Assembly (NCBI RefSeq): GCF_003049575.1
Contig: NZ_PYWI01000023.1
Span: 1 to 62,856, forward strand
DNA: 62,856 bases
Direction: 5' to 3'
Source of the DNA: Lysinibacillus parviboronicapiens
GTDB taxonomy: Bacteria; Bacillota; Bacilli; Bacillales_A; Planococcaceae
Positions within the stretch are counted from its first letter, which is position 1. The number at the start of each line of letters is the position of its first letter. The position numbers were made by a program, and so were the translations under genes. Under the pieces are notes generated by a model. The model did not search any database. It had not been told where the DNA came from and saw nothing but the letters and a program-made list of their open reading frames with translations. Below are positions 54,567 through 62,856 of the stretch, piece after piece.

Positions 54567-55955
54567 ATGAAAACAGTGGTTGTATTAGGTAGCGGAATTA
54601 CAGGGTTGTGTACGATGCATTATTTACAACGCCAGGTGAGGGAAAAAAACTTGGATGTAAAACTGGTGCTCATTGAAAAAAATGCCTATTTAGGAGGCAA
54701 GCTACATTCCGCTTATGAACAAGGCTTTATAATGGAAACAGGAGCAGATTCTATAGTGGCACGACATAAAGGGGTCATGGAGCTAGTACAGGAGCTTGAG
54801 TTTGAAGAAGAACTTGTATTCAACGAAACGGGTATATCTTATATCTATACTAATAATGAGTTACATGCAATTCCAACAGACACGACATTTGGTATTCCAA
54901 TGAGTCTAGCATCTCTTGAAGCAAGTACACTTGTTTCAGAAGCAGGAAAACAGGAGGCATTAAAAGATTTAACAATGCCCAATGTTGACTTTACAAAAGA
55001 AAGCTCCATTGGTGAGTTTTTAACATACTATTTAGGTGATGAACTTGTTCAAAATCAAATAGCACCAGTACTAGCTGGTGTATACTCTGGTGACTTAAAT
55101 CAACTATCGATTGGCTCAACGTTACCGTATTTAATTGATTATAAAAATGATTATGGTAGTGTGATCAAGGGTTTTGATGCGAACCGTGAGCAATTTGTGA
55201 AAGCTGCAAATAAAAAATTTATTTCATTTAAAAAAGGTTTATCATCACTTATTGACCGACTTGAAGAAACATTAACGGATGTAGAAATTCTCAAAGGGAT
55301 AGCCGCAACACAGGTAACGAAGCAAGAAAATCACTATGTAATTACGTTAGCAAATGGTGTGAACATGGAAGCAGATCATATTGTATTAGCATTACCTAAC
55401 GAAGCGGTACAGTATTTATTGCAGGACACGTCATTAAATAATTATTTTGAACGATTTAATACAGCATCAGCGATTACGATTTATTTAGGCTTTGATGTAC
55501 CAGATGCTGTCCTACCAGCAGACGGGACGGGCTTTATCGTGTCACACAATGCTAATTTACAATGCAATGCGGCAACGTGGACGAGCCGAAAATGGAAGCA
55601 TACTTCAGCAGACAGTAAATTACTTGTGCGATTATTTTATAAGAGCATTAACCCTGCGTATGAGGAATTACGAGCAATGACAGAGCAGGAACTGGCTGCA
55701 GTAGCACTAGATGATGTGCGAAAAAGCTTAGGTATTGAGGAGAAACCAACAGTTGTGAATGTTTCAAAATGGATTAATCAAATGCCTAAATATGATTTGG
55801 CTCATCAGGAAGCTTTAAAGGGGCTAACAGCTGAACTTTCAGAAAGATATCCTAATTTATCAATTGCAGGTTGTTCTTATTTCGGCGTAGGCATCGGTGC
55901 TTGTATTCAAAATGGTAAAAAAATTGGTGAAGAGCTAGCAGAAAAATTATCTTGA
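54567..55955 (+). CDS. hemY: Protoporphyrinogen/coproporphyrinogen oxidase HemY-type
   Basis: 462 residues, FAD-dependent. VVVLGSGITGLCTMHYL dinucleotide motif, EKNAYLGGKLHS and the C-terminal GVGIGACIQNGKKIGEEL. In Firmicutes this enzyme (CgoX) oxidises coproporphyrinogen III to coproporphyrin III in heme synthesis. ATG 54567 has GGGGCGG upstream; the earlier in-frame start lies before that site. It stands alone, away from a hem operon, so it may be a second copy. Confidence 0.88.
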   Translation: MKTVVVLGSGITGLCTMHYLQRQVREKNLDVKLVLIEKNAYLGGKLHSAYEQGFIMETGADSIVARHKGVMELVQELEFEEELVFNETGISYIYTNNELHAIPTDTTFGIPMSLASLEASTLVSEAGKQEALKDLTMPNVDFTKESSIGEFLTYYLGDELVQNQIAPVLAGVYSGDLNQLSIGSTLPYLIDYKNDYGSVIKGFDANREQFVKAANKKFISFKKGLSSLIDRLEETLTDVEILKGIAATQVTKQENHYVITLANGVNMEADHIVLALPNEAVQYLLQDTSLNNYFERFNTASAITIYLGFDVPDAVLPADGTGFIVSHNANLQCNAATWTSRKWKHTSADSKLLVRLFYKSINPAYEELRAMTEQELAAVALDDVRKSLGIEEKPTVVNVSKWINQMPKYDLAHQEALKGLTAELSERYPNLSIAGCSYFGVGIGACIQNGKKIGEELAEKLS

Positions 55956-56020
55956 TTTTTTAGGAAAAACTCAAAAAACATATATTTCGTGTGAAAAATC
56001 CTTTGTTACGTGAAATAGTC

Positions 56021-56049
56021 TTGACTCTATCGTTTGTAAACGATATGAT
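56021..56049 (+). promoter_or_regulatory. Sigma-A promoter of the S-box operon
   Basis: TTGACT (56021-56026), 17 bp, TATGAT (56044-56049). The transcript would start near 56056, just before the riboswitch. Confidence 0.8.
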
Positions 56050-56080
56050 TCTTTTAATTATTTAAAAAATTCATAATACA

Positions 56081-56240
56081 TTCTTATCAAGAGAAGCTGA
56101 GGGACTGGCCCTGTGACGCTTCAGCAACCAACTTCGTGTCAGGTGCTAAATCCAGAAGACCTTGTTGGTCCGAAGATGAGAAGGAAAAAACAATTACGAT
56201 TCGTTAAAGCCTTCTTTTTTGTAAAAGAAGGCTTTTTATA
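56081..56240 (+). ncRNA. SAM-I (S-box) riboswitch with terminator
   Basis: TCTTATCAAGAGAAGCTGAGGGA, GGCCCTGTGACGCTTCAGCAACC, then the GGTGCTAAATCC and GATGAGAAG segments are the S-box core. The terminator stem 56206-56218 / 56223-56235 is followed by T5. With SAM bound it ends transcription, so the methionine genes below are expressed when SAM is scarce. Confidence 0.97.
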
Positions 56241-56277
56241 TTTTATGTTGAAAACAAGGGAAGCGAGGTTATGTTTT

Positions 56278-58125
56278 ATGGGATTGCTTGAAAAGTTAAA
56301 AACACACGTCTTAACAGCAGATGGTGCAATAGGCACAGTGTTATATGGTTATGGCTTGGAATACTGCCATGAGGAAATGAATGTACAACGACCAGAATTA
56401 ATTGAAAAAATTCATCGTGAATATATTGCTGCGGGCGCTGATATTATCCAAACCAATACATATGGTGCCAACGCGGTTAAATTAGCGCGCTACGGCTTAG
56501 AAGCGCGTGTGCAACAGTTCAATGAAGCGGCCATTACGATTGCCAAGCGTGCAGCGGCAGATGGTGGACAATTTGTACTTGGCACAATTGGAGGAATTCG
56601 TGGTATTCGTAAAAGTGATGCAACTTTAGAAGAAATCTTAGTGACTGTTGAAGAGCAGGCAACTGTGTTACTTGCAGGCAATCCAGACGGCCTTTTACTA
56701 GAAACATATTATGATTTTGAAGAGTTAACAGCAACGTTGTCCATGCTACGTACGAAAACAAATTTACCGATTATTGCACAAGTATCCATGCATGAACCTG
56801 GTGTATTGCAAAACGGGATGACATTAAATCATGCCTTACATGAGTTAGAGACACTCGGTGCGGATGTAGTTGGTGTTAACTGTCGACTAGGCCCACATCA
56901 TACTATTCAAGCGTTTGAAGGCGTAGAGCTTCCTGACAAGGCATTTATGTCAGCCTATCCGAATGCTTCTCTGTTAGATGTGGAGGACGGACGTGTGGTA
57001 TATGAGTCAGAGGCAGATTACTTTGGTCGAGCTGCAGTAGCTTTACGCGATCAAGGCGTACGTTTAATCGGGGGCTGTTGTGGAACGACACCCAAGCATA
57101 TTGCGGCGGCTAAAAAATACTTAGAAGAGCTAGCACCTGTGGAAGAAAAGTATGCAAAGCCAGAAAAGATTGAAATTGTTCGTGAGGCAGAACCAACAAC
57201 GTTTGAGCCGTTACATGAAAAGGTCAAGCGAGAGCGGTCGATCATTGTAGAACTAGATACACCAAGACATTTAGAAATTGATGGTTTTATGAAAGGTGCC
57301 AAAAAGCTCTACGATGCAGGTGCCGATGTGGTGATGATGGCGGATAATTCTTTAGCCTCCCCGCGCATTAGCAATGTAGCAATGGGCGCTTTGCTGAAGG
57401 GAACGCAAGGAATACGACCACTGACGCATATAACATGCCGTGACCGTAACTTGATTGGTCTACAATCGCATTTGATGGGCTTAAATGCACTTGGGATTCA
57501 TGATATTTTAGCTGTTACTGGGGATCCCACGAAGGTAGGCGACTTTCCCGGCGCGACAAGTGTTTATGATGTATCTTCAATGGAGCTTATTCAACTTATT
57601 AAACAGTTAAATGAAGGGGTATCATTTTCCGGAAAACCACTTCGTAAAAAGGCAAACTTTTCAGTAGCGGCAGCATTCAATCCGAATGTACGTGTATTGG
57701 AACGTGCTGTAGCACGATTAGAGAAGAAGATTGAACATGGTGCAGATTATTTTATTTCACAGCCTGTGTATACGAAGGAAAAAATTGTAGAAATTTATGA
57801 GGCAACCAAACATTTAGATGCACCGATTTATATAGGAATTATGCCTGTTACGAGCTATAAGAGTGCAGAGTTTTTACACCATGAAGTGCCGGGCATCAAA
57901 TTATCGGAGGATGCATTAGCACGTATGAAGGCTTGTGGTGAAGATAAGGACCGTGCAACATTGGAAGGAATTGCGATTGCAAAAGAATTAGTTGAAGTAG
58001 CTTCAGAATATTTCAATGGTATTTACTTAATCACACCATTTTTACGCTATGACATGACACTAGAGTTGATGAAATATATTGAGCAATTGGATGAACAGAA
58101 AAAAGGGGTACGTATAAATGGCTAA
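56278..58125 (+). CDS. yitJ: Bifunctional homocysteine S-methyltransferase / methylenetetrahydrofolate reductase
   Basis: 615 residues. N-terminal Hcy methyltransferase (about 1-290) with zinc cysteines in VGVNCRLGP and GGCCGTTPKHI; C-terminal MetF-type TIM barrel (about 325-610: HITCRDRNLIGL, AVTGDPTKVGDFPGATSVYD, KANFSVAAAFNPN). It makes 5-methyl-THF and may transfer methyl to homocysteine. ATG 56278 is chosen with GAGG upstream; longer readings begin inside the riboswitch. It overlaps metH by 8 nt. Confidence 0.95.
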   Translation: MGLLEKLKTHVLTADGAIGTVLYGYGLEYCHEEMNVQRPELIEKIHREYIAAGADIIQTNTYGANAVKLARYGLEARVQQFNEAAITIAKRAAADGGQFVLGTIGGIRGIRKSDATLEEILVTVEEQATVLLAGNPDGLLLETYYDFEELTATLSMLRTKTNLPIIAQVSMHEPGVLQNGMTLNHALHELETLGADVVGVNCRLGPHHTIQAFEGVELPDKAFMSAYPNASLLDVEDGRVVYESEADYFGRAAVALRDQGVRLIGGCCGTTPKHIAAAKKYLEELAPVEEKYAKPEKIEIVREAEPTTFEPLHEKVKRERSIIVELDTPRHLEIDGFMKGAKKLYDAGADVVMMADNSLASPRISNVAMGALLKGTQGIRPLTHITCRDRNLIGLQSHLMGLNALGIHDILAVTGDPTKVGDFPGATSVYDVSSMELIQLIKQLNEGVSFSGKPLRKKANFSVAAAFNPNVRVLERAVARLEKKIEHGADYFISQPVYTKEKIVEIYEATKHLDAPIYIGIMPVTSYKSAEFLHHEVPGIKLSEDALARMKACGEDKDRATLEGIAIAKELVEVASEYFNGIYLITPFLRYDMTLELMKYIEQLDEQKKGVRING

Positions 58126-61100
58126 GCACTTAATTGAAGAGCAACTTGAGAAAAGAATTTTAATTCTTGATGGCGCAATGGGTACAATGCTACAAAATGA
58201 AAACTTATCAGCAGAGGATTTTGGCGGTGAGGATCTTGACGGTTGTAATGAAAATCTTGTGCTCACAAGACCAGATGTACTTGAAAAGGTTCACAGAAAA
58301 TATTTAGAAGCGGGTGCAGATATTATTTGTACAAATACGTTTGGTGGTACACCACTCGTCTTAAACGAATATAATCTTGGCGCCAAGGCAGAAGACATTA
58401 ATAAACGTGCGGTGGAGATTGCTCGTAAGGTTGTAGATCAGTTTTCTACACAAGAATGGCCACGTTTTGTAGCGGGGGCCATGGGACCGACAACCAAAAC
58501 CTTATCGGTAACCGGTGGTATTACATTTGATGAGCTAGAGGAAAACTTCTATGTGCAAGCGAAAGCTTTAATAGAAGCAGGTGCAGATGTTCTGCTACTG
58601 GAAACGAGTCAGGATATGCTGAACGTAAAGGCGGGAACACTGGGAGTATCACGTGCCTTTGAAACTACGGGACAAGAAATTCCGGTAATGATTTCAGGTA
58701 CCATTGAACCAATGGGTACAACACTTGCAGGTCAAACAATTGATGCATTTTATATTTCAATTGAGCACATTAAGCCGTTATCAGTTGGCTTAAACTGTGC
58801 TACAGGCCCGGAATTTATGACAGACCATATTCGTTCGCTTGCAGAGCTTTCTACTGGCTATATTAGCTGTTATCCAAATGCAGGTTTACCGGACGAAGAA
58901 GGCTGCTATCATGAATCACCAGAGTCACTTTCACAGAAATTAAAAGGCTTTGCTGATAAAGGGTGGCTAAATATTGTTGGCGGCTGTTGTGGGACTACAC
59001 CAGCACATATTGCAGCTATCCGTGAAGCGATAAAAGATGAAAAACCCCGTCAATTACCTGAAGCTACACATGGACATGTTGTATCTGGGATTGAGCCATT
59101 AGTCTATGATGATTCTATGCGACCACTATTTATCGGGGAACGAACAAATGTTATCGGATCACGTAAATTTAAAAACTTAATTATAGATGGTAAGTTTGAA
59201 GAAGCAGCAGAAATTGCTCGCGCGCAGGTGAAAAATGGAGCGCATGTCATTGATATTTGTTTAGCAAACCCTGACCGTGATGAATTGGAAGATATGCGTG
59301 GTTTCATGCAAGAGGTAGTGAAAAAGGTAAAAGTGCCACTTGTAATCGACTCTACAGATGAAAAAGTCATCGAGGAAGCATTAAAATTCTCTCAAGGTAA
59401 GGCCATCATCAACTCCATTAACCTTGAGGACGGCGAGGAACGTTTTGATGCGGTTATGCCTCTTGTGAAAAAATATGGTGGCTCGTTAGTTGTTGGTACA
59501 ATTGATGAGCAGGGTATGGCGGTGGATCGTCAGCGCAAATTAGAAATTGCTGAACGTTCTTATAAATTACTAACGGAAAAATGGGGTCTAGCACCAGAAG
59601 ATATTATTTTTGATCCGTTAATGTTCCCGGTAGGTACAGGAGATGAGCAATATATTGGCTCAGCACTTGAAACAATTGAAGGAATTCGACTTATCAAAGA
59701 AAAAATGCCACGAGCATTAACCGTGCTAGGTGTAAGTAATATTTCATTCGGTTTACCACCAGTTGGTCGAGAGGTATTGAATGCTGTTTATCTATATCAC
59801 TGTACACTCGCTGGTTTAGATTATGCGATTGTCAATACGGAGAAGCTAGAGCGCTATGCGTCTATTCCAGAAGAGGAAATTAAGCTAGCCAATGATTTAT
59901 TATTCAATACGAATGATGAAACACTTGCCGTATTCACTGATTTTTATCGTGATAAGAAGAAGGAAAAGACTGAAGCAGATATTCCAAAAACAGTGGAAGG
60001 TCGTTTAGCTTACTATATTTTAGAGGGTACAAAGGAAGGCTTAATTGAAGATTTAGACGCTGCTCGGAAAATTTATGATGCACCACTTGATATTATTAAC
60101 GGACCATTAATGGAAGGAATGGCTGAGGTAGGACGCTTATTTAACGATAATCAGCTAATAGTAGCGGAAGTCCTACAATCAGCAGGTGTTATGAAGGCTG
60201 CAGTAGCGCACCTTGAGCAATTCATGGAGAGAAATGAAGAAAGCGCAGGCAAAGGGAAAATGGTGCTTGCGACTGTAAAAGGCGATGTACACGATATCGG
60301 GAAAAATTTAGTTGATATTATTTTAAGTAACAATGGCTTTAAGGTAGTTGACCTTGGTATCAAAGTAACACCAGCACAGTTAATCGAGGCTATTCGCAAG
60401 GAGAAGCCTGATTTCATCGGACTGTCTGGCTTACTTGTAAAATCTGCTCAACAAATGGTGATTACCGCACAGGACTTTAAGGAAGCAGGGATTGATGTAC
60501 CAATTTTAGTCGGTGGTGCAGCATTGTCTCGTCGTTTTACAGAAACGAAAATTGCTAATGAATACGATGGTCCTGTTATTTATTCTAAAGATGCAATGCA
60601 AGGTTTAGAACAGGCCAACCTATTAATGGGTACGGAGACGCGCGAGAACTTCTTGGCTGAAGTTGCAGACTCGCGTCAAAAGCGATTAGAGGCCGATGAA
60701 AAAAGAGCGGCGCGACCTGTGAAAGAACTAACGCTTAAGCCTGCACGTACAGTTAAGGATGCAACTGTTTTCTTACCAGCAGATGTTCGTCGCCATGTGA
60801 AAAAACAGTATTCCGTATCACATTTATATCCTTACGTGAATATGCGTACATTACTTGGTCATCATTTAGGCTTAAAAGGGCAAGTGCAACAATTACTAGA
60901 AGCTGGGGATTTGCGTGCTACCGAACTCAAAGATTTAGTGGATGGCTATCTACGAAGCGACTTATTGAAACCATCCGGCATGTATCAGTTTTTCCCAGCA
61001 CAAGCAGATGGTGATGATGTAATAGTTTATGACCCAGCAGATAGTAAAACAGAAATTGAGCGTTTTACATTCCCGCGTCAACAGGTTGAGCCTTTTATGT

Positions 61101-61549
61101 GTTTAGCAGATTTCTTGAAAACAGTAGAAAGCGGAGAAATGGATTATATTGCACTCCTGGTTGTCACAGCTGGACAAGGTGTGATGGCGACGGCACGCCA
61201 GTTAAAAGAAGAGGGGAAATTCTTGGAGAGTCATGCGCTACAATCCACGGCACTAGAATTAGCAGAGGGTTTTGCTGAGCGTATGCATCAAGAAATTCGT
61301 GATCAATGGGGCTTCTCGGATGCTACGGACTTCACGATGCGTGATCGTTTTGCTGCGAAATATCAGGGTCAACGTTTTTCATTTGGCTACCCAGCGTGTC
61401 CAAACTTGGAAGATCAAGAGAAATTATTTGGCTTATTAAAGCCAGAGGATATTGGTGTTCATCTAACGGAGGGCTTTATGATGGAGCCGGAAGCGTCTGT
61501 GTCAGCGATTGTGTTTGCCCATCCAGATGCACGATATTTCAACGTGTAA
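58118..61549 (+). CDS. metH: Cobalamin-dependent methionine synthase MetH
   Basis: 1143 residues with all four modules: homocysteine domain (about 1-310, LNCATGPE and VGGCCGTTPAHI zinc cysteines), folate (pterin) domain (about 340-600, GERTNVIGSRKF), B12 domain (about 635-870, with DVHDIGKNLVDIILSNN supplying the cobalt-ligand His) and SAM activation domain (about 900-1143, VDGYLRSDLLKPSG..., FSFGYPACPNLEDQ). Second gene of the S-box operon. Needs B12, which the btuCD system in this window can import. Confidence 0.97.
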   Translation: MAKHLIEEQLEKRILILDGAMGTMLQNENLSAEDFGGEDLDGCNENLVLTRPDVLEKVHRKYLEAGADIICTNTFGGTPLVLNEYNLGAKAEDINKRAVEIARKVVDQFSTQEWPRFVAGAMGPTTKTLSVTGGITFDELEENFYVQAKALIEAGADVLLLETSQDMLNVKAGTLGVSRAFETTGQEIPVMISGTIEPMGTTLAGQTIDAFYISIEHIKPLSVGLNCATGPEFMTDHIRSLAELSTGYISCYPNAGLPDEEGCYHESPESLSQKLKGFADKGWLNIVGGCCGTTPAHIAAIREAIKDEKPRQLPEATHGHVVSGIEPLVYDDSMRPLFIGERTNVIGSRKFKNLIIDGKFEEAAEIARAQVKNGAHVIDICLANPDRDELEDMRGFMQEVVKKVKVPLVIDSTDEKVIEEALKFSQGKAIINSINLEDGEERFDAVMPLVKKYGGSLVVGTIDEQGMAVDRQRKLEIAERSYKLLTEKWGLAPEDIIFDPLMFPVGTGDEQYIGSALETIEGIRLIKEKMPRALTVLGVSNISFGLPPVGREVLNAVYLYHCTLAGLDYAIVNTEKLERYASIPEEEIKLANDLLFNTNDETLAVFTDFYRDKKKEKTEADIPKTVEGRLAYYILEGTKEGLIEDLDAARKIYDAPLDIINGPLMEGMAEVGRLFNDNQLIVAEVLQSAGVMKAAVAHLEQFMERNEESAGKGKMVLATVKGDVHDIGKNLVDIILSNNGFKVVDLGIKVTPAQLIEAIRKEKPDFIGLSGLLVKSAQQMVITAQDFKEAGIDVPILVGGAALSRRFTETKIANEYDGPVIYSKDAMQGLEQANLLMGTETRENFLAEVADSRQKRLEADEKRAARPVKELTLKPARTVKDATVFLPADVRRHVKKQYSVSHLYPYVNMRTLLGHHLGLKGQVQQLLEAGDLRATELKDLVDGYLRSDLLKPSGMYQFFPAQADGDDVIVYDPADSKTEIERFTFPRQQVEPFMCLADFLKTVESGEMDYIALLVVTAGQGVMATARQLKEEGKFLESHALQSTALELAEGFAERMHQEIRDQWGFSDATDFTMRDRFAAKYQGQRFSFGYPACPNLEDQEKLFGLLKPEDIGVHLTEGFMMEPEASVSAIVFAHPDARYFNV

Positions 61550-61586
61550 TTTTAAAGCAGATGGTTTAACTTTATATAGTAGCATC

Positions 61587-61683
61587 AGAGTTACACTTCG
61601 GTGGATGTCACGGATATCGACTTGTATTTGTACATATTCAATATCTCCAGACATCCATTACCTTAAGGTGTAATTTGTTTTGT
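61587..61683 (+). terminator. Long imperfect hairpin after metH
   Basis: GTTACACTTCGGTGGATGTC (about 61589) pairs imperfectly with GACATCCATTACC...GGTGTAAT (about 61651-61675), followed by TTGTTTT. It could be the operon terminator or an intergenic repeat; the loop is long. Confidence 0.45.
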
Positions 61684-61747
61684 ATAATATGTACAATACC
61701 TGATGTTTACAGAGATGTATTTTTCTCAAAATAGGGACGTGGATATA

Positions 61748-62248
61748 ATGATTCGATTAATGGAAGTAAAAGATTTACCAGAGGTTTTAGACATCTACAA
61801 TGACATCATTTTAACGAGCACAGCTGTCTACCGTTATGAAATACAAACATTAAATGAGAAGAGACAGTGGTTTGATGAGCAAAAACAATCTGATAATCCG
61901 CTGTTAGTCTTTGAGGAAGATGGAGAAGTGGCTGGCTTTGCTACTTATAGCCAGTTCCGACCATATCCTGGTTACAAGCATACGATGGAGCATTCGGTGT
62001 ATGTGCATAAGGAGCATTATCAGAAAGGTATTGCGACTAAGCTGATGCGTGAATTAATACGTATAGCAGAGGAGAATGGGGTCAAAACACTTGTAGCGGG
62101 TATTGATGCTGAAAATTTAGGAAGCATTAAGGCGCATGAAAAGCTGGGTTTTGAATATGCGGGAACGATAAAAAATGCAGGCTATAAATTTGAAGAATGG
62201 CTGGATTTAGTGTTTTATCAACTACATTTAAGCGGACCGAAAGACTAA
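61748..62248 (+). CDS. GNAT acetyltransferase, phosphinothricin-type
   Basis: 166 residues. Opens IRLMEVKDLPEVLDIYNDII, with VAGFATYSQFRPYPGYKHTMEHSVYV, the CoA loop HYQKGIATKLM and AENLGSIKAHEKLGFEYAG. This is the PAT/YwnH-like pattern (acetylation of phosphinothricin or methionine sulfoximine/sulfone in relatives). ATG 61748 is chosen from family start; AGGGACG is upstream, while the 15 extra upstream codons do not resemble GNATs. Real substrate unknown. Confidence 0.85.
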   Translation: MIRLMEVKDLPEVLDIYNDIILTSTAVYRYEIQTLNEKRQWFDEQKQSDNPLLVFEEDGEVAGFATYSQFRPYPGYKHTMEHSVYVHKEHYQKGIATKLMRELIRIAEENGVKTLVAGIDAENLGSIKAHEKLGFEYAGTIKNAGYKFEEWLDLVFYQLHLSGPKD

Positions 62249-62525
62249 AAAGATCTGTCATTGCGGAACGGATGTTCCATCATTTTTACAGTAGAGAAAT
62301 GAGAGACCTTTGTCAGAAAGCCAAACCCTAAAAACCAATGATAGGGCCATATCGCTTCAACTACTTTGATAGTTTGACGCATTGAACGGATACGTGGATG
62401 CCCTAAGGTGAATATAGGTTTTCTACTAATGGATAGCTAAACAAGAAATCAATCGCAGCCTGTAGTTGTAGACTAAGTGTTCTTGCGTTACTACTTCAAG
62501 TATGGTTAGCAGGTTAGAGCAGAAT
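62249..62525. other. Non-coding stretch
   Basis: No gene, terminator or promoter is convincingly visible; the terminator at 62703 may serve a gene beyond the window. Confidence 0.4.
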
Positions 62526-62554
62526 AATCAGTAGGCAATACAAGTTGATTGGCG

Positions 62555-62690
62555 TGGAAGGCGTGATACTCCTGCAGGAACAGCACTTGCGGAAAATCCA
62601 TTTTTGCGGCGATCCGTCGCAAAAATTAGTTGGAGCCGTGCATGCGGAAAGGGAGCACCTGGAACGGAAAGCAACGTTTTTTTACTATTT
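62555..62690 (+). repeat. Bacillaceae-type intergenic repeat, first copy
   Basis: Contains GATACTCCTGCAGGAACAGC, then GCGGCGATCCGTCGC, ATGCGGAAAGGGAGCACCTGG and AACGGAAAGCAACG. This style (ACTCCTGCGGGA...GCGGAAAG-GAGC-CCTGGA-CGGAAA-CAACG) is a very common intergenic repeat in Bacillus-like genomes, recalled from memory. It is much richer in GC than its surroundings. Confidence 0.65.
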
Positions 62691-62702
62691 ATTCTAAAAA
62701 GG

Positions 62703-62753
62703 AAAAAGACTGTAGACAAACTCAATGAATTGAGTTTGCCTACAGTCTTTTTT
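62703..62753. terminator. Strong bidirectional terminator hairpin
   Basis: A long near-perfect stem (62703-62725 with 62730-62753, loop TGAA) with A and T runs. It lies between two repeat copies and ends no visible gene; possibly for a minus-strand gene beyond the window. Confidence 0.8.
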
Positions 62754-62771
62754 CTTTTACAATGAAATAAA

Positions 62772-62856
62772 GTAAAGCCGTTGATTTCCACTACGGGCGG
62801 ACGCTTTCCGCGGGCGGGGTCGAGCTGCTTCCCTCGCTTCGCTCAGTCCAGGATCT
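62772..62856 (-). repeat. Bacillaceae-type intergenic repeat, inverted copy, cut by window end
   Basis: CGTTGATTTCCACTACGGGC and GGACGCTTTCCGCGGGCGGG are the inverse-oriented form of the same repeat family (CCGCGGAAAGCG and GTGGAAATCAACG on the minus strand). The copy continues past 62856. Confidence 0.65.

Noticed and set aside
62528..62791. Minus-strand 87-codon ORF near the end
   Set aside because: It runs through the GC-rich intergenic repeat and the terminator; no ribosome site.

Overview
This is low-GC Firmicute DNA from a Bacillaceae/Planococcaceae member, most likely a Lysinibacillus-type spore former. This placement is inference from gene order and families; no database search was possible. 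The signs are the order tsaE-tsaB-rimI-tsaD / ABC-F / rex-tatA-tatC / CPBP protease / groES-groEL behind a 5S rRNA and tRNA-Asp (close to the B. subtilis ydiB-groEL region, but without moaC), a CIRCE site, a SleL-type spore cortex hydrolase, several SLH-anchored surface proteins, frequent TTG/GTG starts behind strong AGGAGG sites, and Bacillus-type T-box-free regulation by S-box, B12 riboswitch, Fur, BirA and MhqR sites.

Layout. 1-11.5 kb: end of an rRNA operon, tRNA-Asp, the t6A-modification genes, a DnaA-box cluster in the tsaD/ABC-F gap, redox regulator Rex, a Tat translocase and the chaperonin operon. 11.9-18.1 kb: a VanRS-like two-component system, then a Fur-box-controlled FecCD-type iron-siderophore ABC transporter. 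18.1-23.9 kb (minus strand): a chemoreceptor, a single-module NRPS-like enzyme (adenylation-carrier-reductase) and its Sfp-type phosphopantetheinyl transferase. 24.5-26.7 kb: a two-gene ABC/AAA ATPase plus TOPRIM-nuclease unit that looks like a PARIS/RloAB/AbiL-style anti-phage module. 26.8-28.6 kb: an ECF sigma factor operon with a membrane anti-sigma candidate. 28.7-33 kb: SleL, a YcdB/SLH surface protein and a YusW-like lipoprotein. 33-38.3 kb: large catalase, then an MhqR-controlled quinone/electrophile detoxification cluster, and an orphan winged-helix domain.

38.7-44.5 kb: YdhK-like lipoprotein, BioY with a BirA-type operator, a cobalamin riboswitch upstream of BtuCD, a YdhR-like monooxygenase, and a TetR-controlled paired SMR exporter with two matching operators. 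44.5-53.5 kb: endonuclease Q family protein, SGNH-FN3-SLH surface hydrolase, ion-channel-like protein with an odd filter, YxcD pair, YdcF-family protein, Sel1-repeat protein and the heme sensor HemAT. 53.5-54.3 kb: a decayed IS3-family element. 54.5-62.9 kb: a HemY-type oxidase, an S-box controlled yitJ-metH methionine operon, a GNAT acetyltransferase, and intergenic repeats.

Functional links: B12 import (riboswitch-btuCD) serves a B12-dependent methionine synthase (S-box-yitJ-metH). Iron uptake (Fur), heme oxidation (HemY), catalase and HemAT form a loose iron/heme/oxygen theme. The parts most worth testing are the ATPase-TOPRIM pair, the A-T-R NRPS-like operon and the DnaA-box cluster.
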